64,000 nt of DNA from Prorocentrum cordatum (taxonomy: Eukaryota; Sar; Dinophyceae; Prorocentrales; Prorocentraceae): the NCBI GenBank assembly GCA_963575745.1, contig CAUYUJ010017982.1:752913-816912 (forward strand), in the 5' to 3' direction. The notes below the pieces were generated by a model that saw nothing but the letters and a program-made list of their open reading frames with translations, was not told the DNA's origin and made no database searches. A program made the translations under genes and the position numbers. Positions 30,515 to 41,041 of the stretch are shown piece after piece; within the stretch, counting starts at the first letter, position 1, and every line of letters starts with the position of its first letter.

Positions 30515-33346
30515 TTCGAGAAATTGATGAAGTTGTCGCGCAGTATTCGCGGAAGGCCGGGGGGAGGCCGAGAGTGGATAGGGTATTCTGCTTTCGTAAT
30601 CTTTGCACTTCTGCGGAAGGTGCGCGTCTACGTGTGGGAAGGGCGGAACAGAGTCGACCTTTGCAAAGCTGTGTTGCCGCCGTGGAAATTGGAGGAGTTA
30701 ACCCGCGAGCCTGCGGCGGACGCGATCGCGTGTTGCGCCGTCCCCCGAGATTCGGGGCCTCCGGACTGGGCCCCCGTGTCGGAGGAGTACCCTTTGATTC
30801 TATACAATCATTTTATCGCAGGCGTCTCCACCGACTTTGTGGACATCACGGGAGATGTTTCGACGGTGGACGGTTTCTATTCTGCTCTCGGTGTGTTCGT
30901 CGTGTCCACAGTCGCAGACGGGGACTGCGGTTTGGATTGCATGTTGCGGATGACCCAGGAGGCTTCCACGCGAGAGTCTCGCAGGGAGCTCCGCCAGGAC
31001 AGTTGCTCTCTCCGACCACCCTGATCCTTCGCTTCCATCTCTGCTGCCCCCACATGCTCTCCCCCTCCTTGTCTCCCCATTTTGCCTTCATGCCTCTCCC
31101 ATCGCGCCCTTCTCTCCCCTCGTGCCCTCCCCACCGAGTCTCCTTGCCCCTCCTCCATGCCCGCCCGCCAGGACATCGCGGACTACATCGTGCAAAGGGC
31201 GCGGCTGGCGTGGTTCCTCGACGCGATGGTCCTGACACAAGAAGTCGCGCAGGATGACGTCCAGGAGCTTCGTCGCCTGCAGAGCGCCTTAGACGACGAA
31301 GAACTTGTCCCGCAGCCTGGCCACGCCGCCCCCCCGAGAGCACAGGGCGTTGCCGCCGCAGCAGCGGCGGCGCCACCTGAGGACTTGGCAGGGGTGGAAG
31401 TCGACGCCGAGGCAGTCTGTCAGGAGCTCGTGCAAGCCATCCAATGGTGGACAGGACTGAAAGACGCTGCGTGCGCCCTGGACGTAGCTGGGGAGTTGAT
31501 GCCCGCAGAGCGGGAGGAGCAGCTCTTGAGGTGCAGGAACCGCGGCTGCGAGCGCAAAGCCCCCGCCCAGAACAAGAAGCGCGTGGTGGTCCCGTCGCTC
31601 CTGTGCTCGAGGATGGAGATAGCGGGTGCTTTCGACGAGCACATGCGCTCTTTAGGCTGGACGCCTGGAGAGCGCTTTCCGCATGGAGGGGCGCGTTCAT
31701 TCATGGATGCGTGGGACTGGGGTTCCATGTCCCGTACCTCTCTCAGGAAGCGCACGCACGTTGTGCGGCCCTGGCACAAGGCTTTTCTGTCGTCGAAATA
31801 CGCCTCCGCAGTAGCGGAGGCTGTTCGGCATCCGCGGGGACACGAGACGCAGCACGGGCAGGGGCGCCTCCTGAAGTGGAAAGGGCGGAAAAGGATACCA
31901 CAACAGGGACAGGGGCCAGCTCGAAAATGCCCTTGGCTGCGGCAAGCTCTGTTTGAATGGTGGAGTTCCATTCGGCGCAGTGTAGATTGGAAAACTATCA
32001 AAAGTGGAATGCGGAGTACCCAAAGAGAGCCAGCGAAGATAGCAAGGTTCACGCAAAGTATGCTCCAGACCAAAGCGTTGGAGCTCATGAGCGAGCACGT
32101 CACGCACCAGCTGCGGATCGGGCAGCGACCCGCCGCCGTGGAGTTGAGGTCGCGCTGGTGGGCCTCCTGGCGCAAGGAATACGGCCTCAGCATGCGGTAC
32201 CCGAACAGGAAGCACAAGTGCCCGCTGCCCGTCTTGGAAGAGCGCCTCGAGCGAGGCTGGCTGAACGTGTTCAGGGTACGCGCCGCGTGCGTGCTACCCA
32301 ACGAGGAGGATCCCGAGATGGAGAACTTCGACCAGTCGCCTTTCCACCACAATGAAACAGGATCAGCTGGCGTGAGGACCCTCGCAGTAGCGGGGGTCGA
32401 AGTGCCACTGGTGGAGTGCCGCGGCGCGGTGCGGGAGCGGTGGGCGGCCAATTTCATGACAATGAGCGACAAGGATCGACTGCGGAGAGAAGGCCCCCCA
32501 CCGATGGAGTGCGTGTTCAAGGCGGAGGGGGGGGGAGAGAAGTTGAGGCCGCGCCTGCTCGAACACCTTCGGCGCCGAGGGTTCGGCAGATGGGTGTCGG
32601 CGACCACCAGCACCAAGGGGTCTTACCGGACACCGTGCGTGCTCGCGTACCTGGACCGCCACCTCCCTCATCTGCCAGAGCCTCCGCAGCAGCGGGAGTG
32701 GAGAATTATGTTGGCGGATGATCATGGCCCTCACTTGTCCCCGCTTGTGAGTAAGCTATGTTGGTCTCGAGGGTACGTGTTCATCCCGCACGGGGGCGGC
32801 GTAACCCCAATCCTCCAAACTGTGGACACACATCTGAATCAACGCGCCAAGCGCGAGCACATGAAGAGAGAAGGAGCGGCGCTGCTGAGAGCCATGAGGC
32901 TGGGCCAGTGCGTCCCACAGCTGGACAAGTTAGAATGCATTGACTTGATGGTGGAAGCGATGTCCCAAATGGGTCTTCACTTGGCTGCGGCAGAGGGGTA
33001 CTGGGAAACAGGTTTCAAGGCAAATCTGTGGGATGCGGACTTGGACGCGCGCATATGCAAGGAGGCAGGCCATTCCTGGAGAAAGCTGAGGATGCGTGAG
33101 AAGGTCGCCGCCGCAGTAGCGGAGGTCGAAGAAGAGGTGCAGGCGGGGCGCTTGAGATGGACCTACAAAGACATCATGCGATTGGTCCTCCCGCACCCTC
33201 GACGCGGCCACTGCGACGACGTGTTCGCAAACCTTGGAGACGACACGGCTCTGGACGAGGGCGACAAGATTTGGCATGGCATGGAGGGGGCGGAAGACGC
33301 AGCCGAGGGTCTCCACAGCAGCGGGGGCACTGAGGGTGGCAATTCC
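30515..33346 (+). CDS. OTU-like region joined to a DDE-type transposase (incomplete at gap)
   Basis: Seen in order: REWIGYSAFVIFALLRKVRV and EYPLILYNHFIAG (resembling the C-terminal half of OTU cysteine proteases), then VADGDCGLDCMLRMTQ (30914-30960), resembling the OTU Cys motif DGDC. A 174-base intron separates RRELRQ from DIADYIVQRARLAWF. After an Ala-rich linker comes a DNA-binding-like helical part (LRQALFEWWSSIRRSVDWKT, ALELMSEHVTHQLRIGQRP), then a catalytic domain: ENFDQSPFHHNETGS (first Asp at 32330), MLADDHGPHLSPL (second, near 32717), FIPHGGGVTPILQTVDTHLN (third, near 32824). This D-D-D layout with a Pro-Gly-Gly/QP-x-D-like end resembles pogo/Tigger-type DDE transposases. It is cut at 33347 by the N run. 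No terminal inverted repeats were identified. Confidence 0.72.
30998..31171 (+). other. Intron of 174 bases flanked by an 11-base direct repeat
   Basis: CCGCCAGGACA occurs at 30991-31001 and 31165-31175. Splicing anywhere inside the repeat gives the same product, and reading it as GA...AG joins RRELRQ to DIADYIVQRA in frame. The intervening sequence is CT-rich, contains a stop at 31022-31024 and looks non-coding. The length is a multiple of three. Intron boundaries with direct repeats and non-GT donors are characteristic of dinoflagellate introns and introner elements. Confidence 0.75.
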
Positions 33347-33446
33347 NNNNNNNNNNNNNNNNNNNNNNNNNNNNNNNNNNNNNNNNNNNNNNNNNNNNNN
33401 NNNNNNNNNNNNNNNNNNNNNNNNNNNNNNNNNNNNNNNNNNNNNN
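33347..33446. other. Assembly gap (100 N)
   Basis: Exactly 100 N, the usual placeholder for a gap of unknown size. It truncates the transposase gene. The two sides share GAGGAG-type sequence to the right only, so the join itself cannot be checked here. Confidence 0.99.
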
Positions 33447-34225
33447 AGGAGGAGCAGGAGGAGGAGGGTGCGGGGGCGAGGTAAGCCGCACAACAAAAAG
33501 CACCACGTCGGAGGCCTCGGGGCGGAGGGCCGCCTCGCCTCGACGGCCCCTCTGCCCTGCTGGTCGCGGGGGCGCCGCCCAGGGTTCCTTTTTCGCTGCT
33601 TTTTGTCCGCGGGGGCGTCGCCCCAGTGGTTCGCGTCCGTCCGCCGCTGCTCGCAACTGGTCAACTGGCTCGTTTTCTGCCTCCAGAAATTTTGCTTGTC
33701 AACCGCTGCTGGTCCGTTAACTATTTGGGAAAACTGCTAAGGTAGCGAGGCGGCACGACACTGGGTCGCTTTCCCACCGCGCGCCTCTGCCTCACCCGCA
33801 GACTGTACCGAATGAGAAAAGTTACCACCTGCGAGCAAAAAAAAGCACACGCATCGTAGACGCGCGCTTGTGAAACCAACTTCGCGGCAACCCCCTGGCA
33901 ATGACGTTCGGGAGCTGGCGCTGACATGGCACGGCAGGAGGAGGAGGAGCAGGAGAAGGAGGAGGAGGAGGAGGAGGAGGAGGAGGAGAGCCGCGAAGAT
34001 TTCGCCAGGGAAATGGCTGGGCGCCGCGGCCACGGCGCTGCTCGGGCAAACCTCGGGCAGCATCCGGAGGCCAACCCGCAGTGCGCTGCCAACACGTGGG
34101 CATCGGCAAGGGCTGGGCGTGTGAATTAGCGGCACGGCGCCGAGCAGCGCGTGCGGATGGCAGCACGGCTGACTGGGCTGGGCCGTGGCGTTTGCCCCGG
34201 CAGTGTCTGAGAGACTGCGACAATA
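33447..34225. other. Spacer, no convincing gene
   Basis: A GAGGAG run borders the gap and another lies at 33940-33985. The frame 33926-34129 is poly-Glu followed by a short unrecognised segment. Nothing else is supported. Confidence 0.4.
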
Positions 34226-34370
34226 GGGGGCCACATGCGAACCCTACCCCTACCCCCAACGAATTCTGAGGGGGGGGGTCACTTCGTTCGGGAGCTCCCG
34301 AGCGAAGTGAACCCCACCCTCCCCCTCGGAAATCGTGGGGGGTAGGGGACGGGTTCGCATGTTGCCCCCC
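34226..34370. repeat. Fold-back element with arms of about 70 bases
   Basis: The centre is GGAGCTCC at 34291-34298. Inner arms TCACTTCGTTCGGGAG and CTCCCGAGCGAAGTGA differ by one base. Outer arms carry ACATGCGAACCC with CCCCTACCCCC on the left and the reverse complement (GTAGGGGACGGGTTCGCATG) on the right, with scattered mismatches. The form is that of a MITE or fold-back transposon. No flanking target duplication was clear. Confidence 0.85.
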
Positions 34371-34573
34371 AGACAAGTAAGCGAGACCCTACGCACAGGA
34401 ACACTCACCCCGACAGTCAGTGGACTATTGCTGGCAGTGGGCGTTTAGTGAATGTTTCGTATCGGGCAGATTTGGGGTCCAACGCCTTGTTCTCAACCTC
34501 ATTGCATCCGTAGCCGCTCATGCTGAAGCGGCGCGTTTTCAAAACGCCCCATGACATGGGCGGATTCCGGCTG

Positions 34574-34805
34574 TGGACCGACGACCGACGACCGAGACAA
34601 CGACGACGACCGACGAACACGATCGACCGAACAATGACCGGACCAAACGACCGATCGACCGACCGACCGAAACGACGACGGCCGACCACGACCGATCGAC
34701 TGACCGACCGAGACGACGACCAGCGGACCGACCGACAGACGAATCGAGGCGACGACGACGACCGACGACGACGACCGACGGACCGACTGACCGACAGACG
34801 AGCGC
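34574..34805. repeat. CGAC/GACCGACC low-complexity array
   Basis: Tetranucleotide GACC/GACA and triplet ACG units mixed over about 230 bases. Open frames on both strands (Ser/Arg-Val-Gly and Thr-Asp-Arg repeats) are artefacts. Confidence 0.85.
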
Positions 34806-35054
34806 GCGGACTGGCCCAGTTTGGGAACGAGGCGTGGGCACAATGCCAGGACCCTCGCCGCGGGCCCGCCCCCCCCCCTCGCCCTGACTGACTTATACTT
34901 TTGAAGCCCGAAACCGGGCGAGGCTCCAGCACAGAATTTTCACAAGGGAGAGTGATCCAGCCGCCAAAGCAGCCGCCCCATTTTTTCGGCTTCTGCCCTA
35001 ATGTTTGACTTATGTTTTGCAAAGCGGCAAAGCGCGAGTGTTCCAGCCGCCCAC

Positions 35055-35390
35055 GGTGCTGGTTCCAGCTCAGCGAGAGCGCTCTAGCCGCCTGCGGCGT
35101 GGGTTCCAGCCGCGCATGTTTACCCAGCGCGAGCGTTCCAGCCGCGCGCGGCGCGGGCTCCAGCCATGCACTTCTACCGAGCGGGAGCGTTCTGGTCGCC
35201 CACGGCGCGGGTTCCAGCCGTGCACGTTTACCGAGCGCGCGCGTTCCAACCGCGCGCGGCGTGGGTTCCAGCCATGGACTGTTACGCGGCACGAGCGTTT
35301 CCGGCCGCACACGGCGTGGGTTGCAGCCATGAGCTTGTGCCGAAACGCAAGCGCTCCAACCGCCCACGGCAAATTCTTACCAGCAAAGAA
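35055..35390. repeat. 54-base satellite, six copies
   Basis: Units start GTTCCAGCC and contain AGCGCGAGCGTTCCAGCCGC and CGCGGCGYGG. Successive starts are 54 bases apart with one 55. Fifty-four is a multiple of three, so a spurious frame stays open for six units on each strand. Confidence 0.92.
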
Positions 35391-35640
35391 GTCCACTGAC
35401 TGCAGGAAGATTGAAAGCGAAGATGGGGGCCCATCAAGCAGCCAGGTGGATGCAACCTTGCTGATCGCACCAGCTTAACAAACACGCTGACCCTTTCCGC
35501 GGACCAAGAGTCGTATGAAGATAATCTCCCCTTTCTCACAACCCCTCCTCAAAGGGCTCACACATCCAATGTTGAGGAATTAAGCCAGAATGGCAACTTG
35601 ACTCGTAACATGCCCTCGACTTGCACACCTACGCGCTTAT

Positions 35641-35880
35641 TTACACACACACACACATACACACATCTTCTGAAAGCTGATGCACGACCACCCCAGGCTT
35701 CGTCCTCCCTCCTCCACCTCTTCCTCCTCCACCTCCTCCTCTCCTTCCTCCTGCTGCTCCTCCTCCTCCTCCTCCCCACTGCTCCTGAGGCCTGCTCCTC
35801 CTCCTCCTCCTCCTCCGCACTCCTCCTCCGGGCTCCGTCTCCTCTTCGCTGGATCCCTCCTCCTCATACACCACTCCTTT
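35641..35880. repeat. AC microsatellite and CTCCTC tract
   Basis: A short AC run at 35641-35665, then CTC/TCC triplets to about 35830. No gene. Confidence 0.88.
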
Positions 35881-35974
35881 CCGTCGCACCTCGAAGCCGT
35901 TCGGGAGGGCGGGCTGGGCCGCCTGAGGCTCCCTCACAATGTGTGACTCTGGCGCTTAGAATTTGCAGCAATCT

Positions 35975-36290
35975 CGCGGATGAAGAACGGGTCGCTTTCA
36001 AGAGGCGGCTCTCGCCTCAGCGACGCGCACACTGGTCGTAAAAAACGAAGAGCTTCACGGGTGGAGGGTGGGCCGGCTTCACAAGGAGGCTCTCGCTTCA
36101 GCGCCCCGCACGCTCGTCTTACAGAGCATGCGAGAGCCTCACGGACGGAGGGCGGGCCGCTTTCAAGATGCGGACCTCGCCTGAGCGCCGCGCGCACTCG
36201 TTTGAACAAATGGTGTGAGCTTCAAGGATCGAGGGCGGTTTCTTTTCGAACTGCGGCTCTCGCGTTAGCGCCGCGCACGCAGGATGTAGG
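35975..36290. repeat. About 82-base repeat, four copies
   Basis: Units contain CTTTCAAGAGGCGGCTCTCG, then CAGCGCCGCGCACGCTCGT, then AGCTTCACGGGTGGAGGG. Units begin near 35990, 36065, 36155 and 36235, the last one partial. They are diverged but all in the same orientation. Confidence 0.8.
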
Positions 36291-36564
36291 CCTGTCAAGG
36301 CGCGACAATATATTGATACTCGGTGTTGAAGTTCCAGGGACGCGGTTCTGGCACGATTCCGGATCGCCAAGACGCAAGAGTACACAGATTCGATGCGTTA
36401 AGGTCCCAGGGATGGCGCTCTGGCACGCTTCAAGATGTTCAAATGGTTGTCTTCCAACGGGGCACTTCCCTCAGTAAGAAAGAAACCTTGTTAGGGGCCT
36501 GTGGGGAGGGAACTTTGAGGGAGGGTTTCTGGCAACATCGTTGATGAGCCTTGGGTTTACACTG

Positions 36565-36566
36565 GT

Positions 36567-36597
<31 letters not shown>

Positions 36598-37245
36598 CCC
36601 GCTCCTCCTCCTCCTTCTCCCCCTTCTCCTCCTCCTCCTCCTGCTCCACCGCATTCCTCCTCCTCCTCCTCCTCCTCCTCCACTTCCCCCTCCTTCTCCT
36701 CCTCCTTCTCCTTCTCCCCCTTCTCCTCCTCCTCCTCCTGCTCTGCCGCATTTCTCCTCCCCCTCCTCCTCCACTTCCCCCTCCTTCTCCTCCTCCTCCT
36801 CCTCCTCCTCCTCCTCCTCCTCCTCTCCTCTCCTCCTCCTCCTCCCCCTCCTCCCCCTCCTCCTCCTCCCTCTCCTCCTCCTCCTCCTCCTCCTCCTCCT
36901 CCTCCTCCTCCTCATCCCCGCTCCTCCTCCTCCTCCTTCTCCCCCTCCTCCTCCTCCTCCTCCTCCTCCTCCTCCTCCTCCTCCTCCTCCTGCCGCCGCA
37001 TTTCTCCTCCCCCTCCTCCTCCACTTCCCCTCCTTCTCCTCCTCCTCCTCCTCCTTCTCCTCCTCCTCCTCCTCTTCCTCCTCCTCCTCCGCGTCCTCCT
37101 CCTCCTGCTCCTGCTCCTCCTCCTCCTCCTCCTCCTCCTCCTCCTCCTCCTCCCCCTCCTCCTCCTCTTCCATCCCCCCCCCCCTCCTCCTCCTCCTCCT
37201 CCTCCTCCTCCTCCTCCTCCTCCTCCTCCTCCTCTTCCTCCTCCC
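36565..37245. repeat. CTC/TCC microsatellite, about 680 bases
   Basis: Nearly uninterrupted polypyrimidine triplet repeat on the plus strand (poly-GAG on minus). It holds all the long Glu-, Pro-, Leu- and Ser-repeat frames of this zone, none of which is a gene. It lies about 500 bases beyond the end of the NCX gene, in the convergent zone. Confidence 0.95.
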
Positions 37246-37766
37246 CCGCGCCGCGCTCCCGCGCGTGCCATGGGCCGAAAAGCGACGAGGCACGAGTGCC
37301 ACGGGGACCCTCGAGCACGGAGGCCCCGAGAAGGGTAGGCCCAAGCTTCCAAGCGTCAAATGGCGGCCGGATCCTCTTCTGCTCAGGCACTCGGAAGCCG
37401 GCATCGGGCCCTGGGGCAGTGAAAAATCTACTGCCTTGGACGGGGGGGGAGGGGAAGTCCCATGGATGGGCTCCGGGGGCCCACGTCACACATAAAGCTA
37501 TGGCGTCGGAGGCCCGGGGTGGTCAGAGGAGCCGCGCCAACAGCCCAAGACCAGGGAGACGCGCTGCGCAACCCGCGGCGCATGATGGCGCAGAGGGAGG
37601 TCGGCGGATGTGCTGTCAGCATGGCGAGTGCAGCAGCAAGAGCGAAGACAAGTGGCACAACGTTAGTCTAACACTCGTCTGCACCCGTCGCGCGGGTGCC
37701 TTCCCTCCCCAAGTTAGAGCGCCCACCCGTTCGTCGGAGCGCGGGAACCTGGTGCCGGCGCGACTG

Positions 37767-40328
37767 TTAGGCAGGCAGAAGCTCCACCACTGCGATCGAC
37801 GCACCGATGTAGAGCAGCCACAGGAAGGCCAGCGCCCCGCTGTGCGCGTACTGCTCTCTCACCGACCCGCCCAGCTCGCCACCGCAATACCGACGCCGAA
37901 ACATGAGCAGCGCGACGCACAGGAGCGCGCAGATGGTGAAGATTCCCACGCTGTAGGAAAGCCGACCAGCAGGTATGATCAGCCCCCCAGAGGGGTACAG
38001 ATCCTCAAAGAGCTCCGCGTAGGTGCTCGATCCGTGGCACATCGCGAGCCATTCGTCGGTCTTGCCCTTGGCCTGCCAGTACAGAGCACCGACCGTCCAC
38101 GGGAGCCCCATGCCAAGGAAGACGTTGACCGCGTTGCTCCCCGTCACGTTCCCGATAGCGTTGTCGGCGTTGTCGTCATTCTGAGCCGCGAGCCTGGACG
38201 CGAACGTGTCCGGAAGGCTGGTGCCCAGGGCGACCAGGGTGATGGCGGTCACTTCGTTGGCAATGCCCAGCACGCAGCCCAGCAGGTACGCCAGGTCAAT
38301 GATGACAACAGTCACCAGGGCGATGACGAGGAGGGCGCAGAAGAAGCAGCTCCAGCCCATGCAGAACACGGTCGGGGGCAGCATCGCGGAGACGAACTTC
38401 CAGAACAAGGAGACGCAATGGAAGACCCAGTCGGACAGCGAAGCGCCCCTCTGGCAGCTGGGGCTGCCGTTGCAGAAGAAGGCCGCGGCCATCTGATCTC
38501 GCCACAGCGAGAGCCCGAGCAGGAACCGCCTTCGGTTGAAGCTCATGGCGAGGTATCTCCTCAGTCGGCGGCACGGGCCCGGGCGGCCGGCGATGGACAC
38601 CTCGCATATTGCGCTGCCGGCGCCGCCGTTCGTCTCGGGGTCGAACCGCACCCCCTCGGTGGAGGAGGTCACGTGGAAGCAGAAGCGTCGGTCTTCTGGG
38701 TGGGGCGACTGGCTCAAGATCGTGATGCCGACCCTCGCTTGCAGCACGCCTTCCGCCATCGTTATGGTCCCCTCTGCGGGCTCGTAGTCAAAGCCGTGGA
38801 TGGCGCTCCCGTCCTTGGTCGCGTAGTCGAACGCTATGTCGCCACACGAACCCTGCGACCTGCTCACCACGATCGTTACGATGCTGGCTTCCCGACCCAC
38901 CACCATCTCCTCCGGAATGACAGAGAGCGTCCCGGGCTCGTCGTCGTTGAGGATGACGACTTTCATCCGAGAGATCCCGAGCTGGGGCTCAGGAAGCTGC
39001 CTCGACGTGCCGGACGACACCACGAGCGACGCCGGGAACGATCCCGACCCGCTGCTCCTGGCGGACGTGCTGGGGCGCTTCGAGGAGGCCCTGGGCGCCG
39101 TGCCTGCAGGGACTCCCAGGCTCGAGCTCCCGGTCAGACCGCCGTTCCAGGAGTTCCTGGAGCTCTTGCTCGGGTTCCTCTGCGGCGCCTCTGGCACCTC
39201 CAGCCTCATGTCGTAGAGCTTCACGAAGAATGATTCGGGTGGCTCCCAGGTGTCGTTGTCGATGATCGGGACAGAAATCAAATGCTCCGTCTCGCCGGGG
39301 CTGAAGAAGAGCGTTCCCGACACCGCGCTGTAGCGCACGCCGTCCTTGGCCTCGCCATCCGACGTAATATAGGAAATCTCTACCCCCAGCCCCGCAGGCT
39401 TGCTTAAGACGACGGGGATATCACAATGCCCAGCGCACTCGAGCACGACGTGCTTCGGCTCCTTGAACCCGACCATGGGGGTGTTGCTCTCTATCGTGTC
39501 CTTGTGCAGCCGGGACATCAAAGACCTGTCTCCAGCGATGAACCTGGTTATGCCCTGTCGGTACCGGGCGCGGCTCGGGGACGACTGCAGTGAGCGCTCG
39601 GCGCTGTGTTCGATCATCATCCTGATGGTTCCCTCACTGATCACCTTGCCGTACTTGTCAGAGACATCCTTCTGCAACTCCTCGATCTGTTCCGCGGCGG
39701 CATCCGGAAGCTCTTCGCTGCGGCTTCGGAAGCAGCCTCTGTCCGTGGCCCATGCGGTTATCAGGAGCAGTGGGAACATGCCCAGGGTCACGAGCGCCTC
39801 TACGATGTCGATCTTGTCGGGCGTATAAACACTCAACACAAAAACTAGCCAAACATATGCAAAAACCGATACGACTGCAGTGACAACAAAAACGTCCAGC
39901 TGCTCGATCATCCGTGTCTCTGGCGCAGGGATGGCAACAATACAGACCGCGGAGATAAGCAGCAAGTTGAAGGCTGCACTGCCCACGATGGTCGAAGGGC
40001 CTAAGTCACCAGCGAACCACTGCCTGCCTCCCATTTCCATCATGGAGACCATGATCTCGGGAGCGGAGGAGCCCAGAGCCATCAGAGAGAGGTTCGCGAG
40101 GGTGTCGTTCCACACCTTAACGTGAACCTTGTGACGGATGCCACCCTTGCCCTCGACCCATACGATCCTCCTGGCGCTGGTGATCTCTTCGATAGACGCC
40201 ATGAACAAGTCGCACACCATGTTCACGCCGAGGAAACACCTTGGACAATCTTGCGCCCCCAAACTTTGGGATTATGAAGGCTGCCGTGGGGTCTCTTGGT
40301 GCGGGGATGCGGAGAAAGAGCACGAGGA

Positions 40329-40368
<40 letters not shown>

Positions 40369-41041
40369 CAGCAGCAGGAGGGGGGAGGAGCAGGAGGAGA
40401 GGAAGGGCGCACCACAGGAGCCCCACGAAGTACAGCACGGCGCGCAGACTCGTCGGCCAGGTCTGCTCCCACTCGCCGAACAGCGGAAGCATCCACATCT
40501 CGTCCCCCGTGCCACCGCAGGGCTCGCACACGCTCCTCTGGGCGGGCGGGGGAACACACGTCGCAGCCCGACCGCGGCGCGGGGCCTGCCCCGCTCTCTC
40601 TCTCTCTCTCTCTCTTTCTGGAGAGGCCGCCCGCCGCCGGCCCCGCCATGCCGCCATGGCCGGAGGCCTACAGACGGTGCGGTGACAGACCGCGCGGTGA
40701 CCTCGGAATCCCCAACGACCTCACCGCAGGGTCCGTCGCCGCACCGCCTTGGGGCCCTGGAGGCCCTGGCCGCCCGAGACGCCCTCGGAGAACGACCCGA
40801 GGTCCAAAACCGTGCGGGGCCGCCCCGAACCCCCACTGACTCACCAGACGGTGTGGCCACCGCACCGTCTGGGGACCCCTGACACGGAGGTATGAGCAGG
40901 CTTTCCTGCCGCCCTCTGCTAGCCCGCTGGTCCTCTGCAAACCACAGCCGTGCTCCTCGTCGCAGGCGGGCGGCGTGTGCCCGGAAGCCGCGCGGAACAG
41001 CACCACGAAAATGGCGGCGATGAGGAGCACTGTGAGCACCC
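37767..41041 (-). CDS. Na+/Ca2+ exchanger (NCX/SLC8 type), three exons recognised
   Basis: Plasma-membrane antiporter exporting Ca2+ in exchange for Na+. The last exon (37767-40239) carries, by residue of the long frame: FLGVNMVCDLFMASIEEITS (second membrane helix), alpha-1 repeat with MALGSSAPEI and GPSTIVGSAAFNLL (about 60-100), membrane helices, a cytosolic loop with two Calx-beta domains (about 270-350, ending FFVKLYD; and 435-530, starting ILNDDEPGTLSV), then alpha-2 with LVALGTSLPDTF and GNVTGSNAVNVFLGMG (about 675-720), and two final helices ending VVELLPA. Both catalytic repeats look intact. Upstream exons: 40413-40537 (MWMLPLFGEWEQ, ALYFVGLLWC-like helix) and about 40935-41041 (LTVLLIAAIFVVLF, a signal-peptide-like segment). 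No in-frame ATG precedes the latter, so a further 5' exon is expected. It is the only clear host housekeeping-type gene in the window. Confidence 0.92.
40240..40412 (-). other. NCX intron of 173 bases carrying a CAG repeat
   Basis: Read on the minus strand the intron starts GTGCGCCC and ends TCCAAG, a GT-AG intron. It joins VLYFVGLLW to CFLGVNMVCD in frame, as in other NCX proteins. It contains a run of about 14 AGC units on the plus strand (40331-40380), which shows as poly-Ala or poly-Gln in unspliced frames. Confidence 0.85.
40538..40934 (-). other. NCX intron of 397 bases with CAGAGGA at both ends
   Basis: The exon ends read TTTGCAGAGGA and CCCAGAGGA on the minus strand. The shared CAGAGGA lets the junction slide, with GA...AG as one reading, and joins EEHGCGLQ to RSVCEPCGGTGDEMW in frame. 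The intron contains a TC microsatellite (40591-40616) and several CACCGYCTGGGG-type repeats. Confidence 0.7.

Larger units (their letters stand above)
14425..33330 (+). repeat. Hairpin family A territory: about 45 dispersed CCGC-AGCA-GCGG elements
   Basis: Each is a 14-22 base stem-loop with loop AGCA (rarely AGTA or AACA) always read on the plus strand. Sample arms: CCCCCGC/GCGGGGG (18770), CCTCCGC/GCGGAGG (19938), GCGCGCCGC/GCGGCGCGC (27178), CCCTCCGC/GCGGAGGG (21970), GGCCCCGC/GCGGGGCC (30037), GCCTCCGC/GCGGAGGC with AGTA (31802). Arms change while pairing is mostly kept. Most copies are inside open frames, where they encode Ala-rich, PQQRG-like or RSSGG-like linkers depending on frame. 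One decayed copy lies outside, near 41503. Confidence 0.88.

Noticed and set aside
31082-31160. Translation start inside the intron of the transposase gene
   Set aside because: The in-frame ATGs there are in the CT-rich intron. The protein-like sequence resumes exactly at the second direct repeat.
34520-34891. Thr/Asp/Arg-rich and Ser/Val-rich frames
   Set aside because: Translations of the GACC/ACG low-complexity array.
36439-37495. Long Glu-, Gly-, Pro-, Leu- and Ser-repeat frames on both strands
   Set aside because: All come from the CTC microsatellite. Every frame is open because the triplet repeat contains no stop.
37296-39233. Plus-strand frame of 645 codons
   Set aside because: Lies antisense to the NCX last exon. 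It has no domain, and its composition is explained by the opposite strand.
40250-40262. Using the in-frame ATG at 40262 as the NCX start
   Set aside because: It lies in the intron. Family comparison requires the upstream exon with the first membrane helix.
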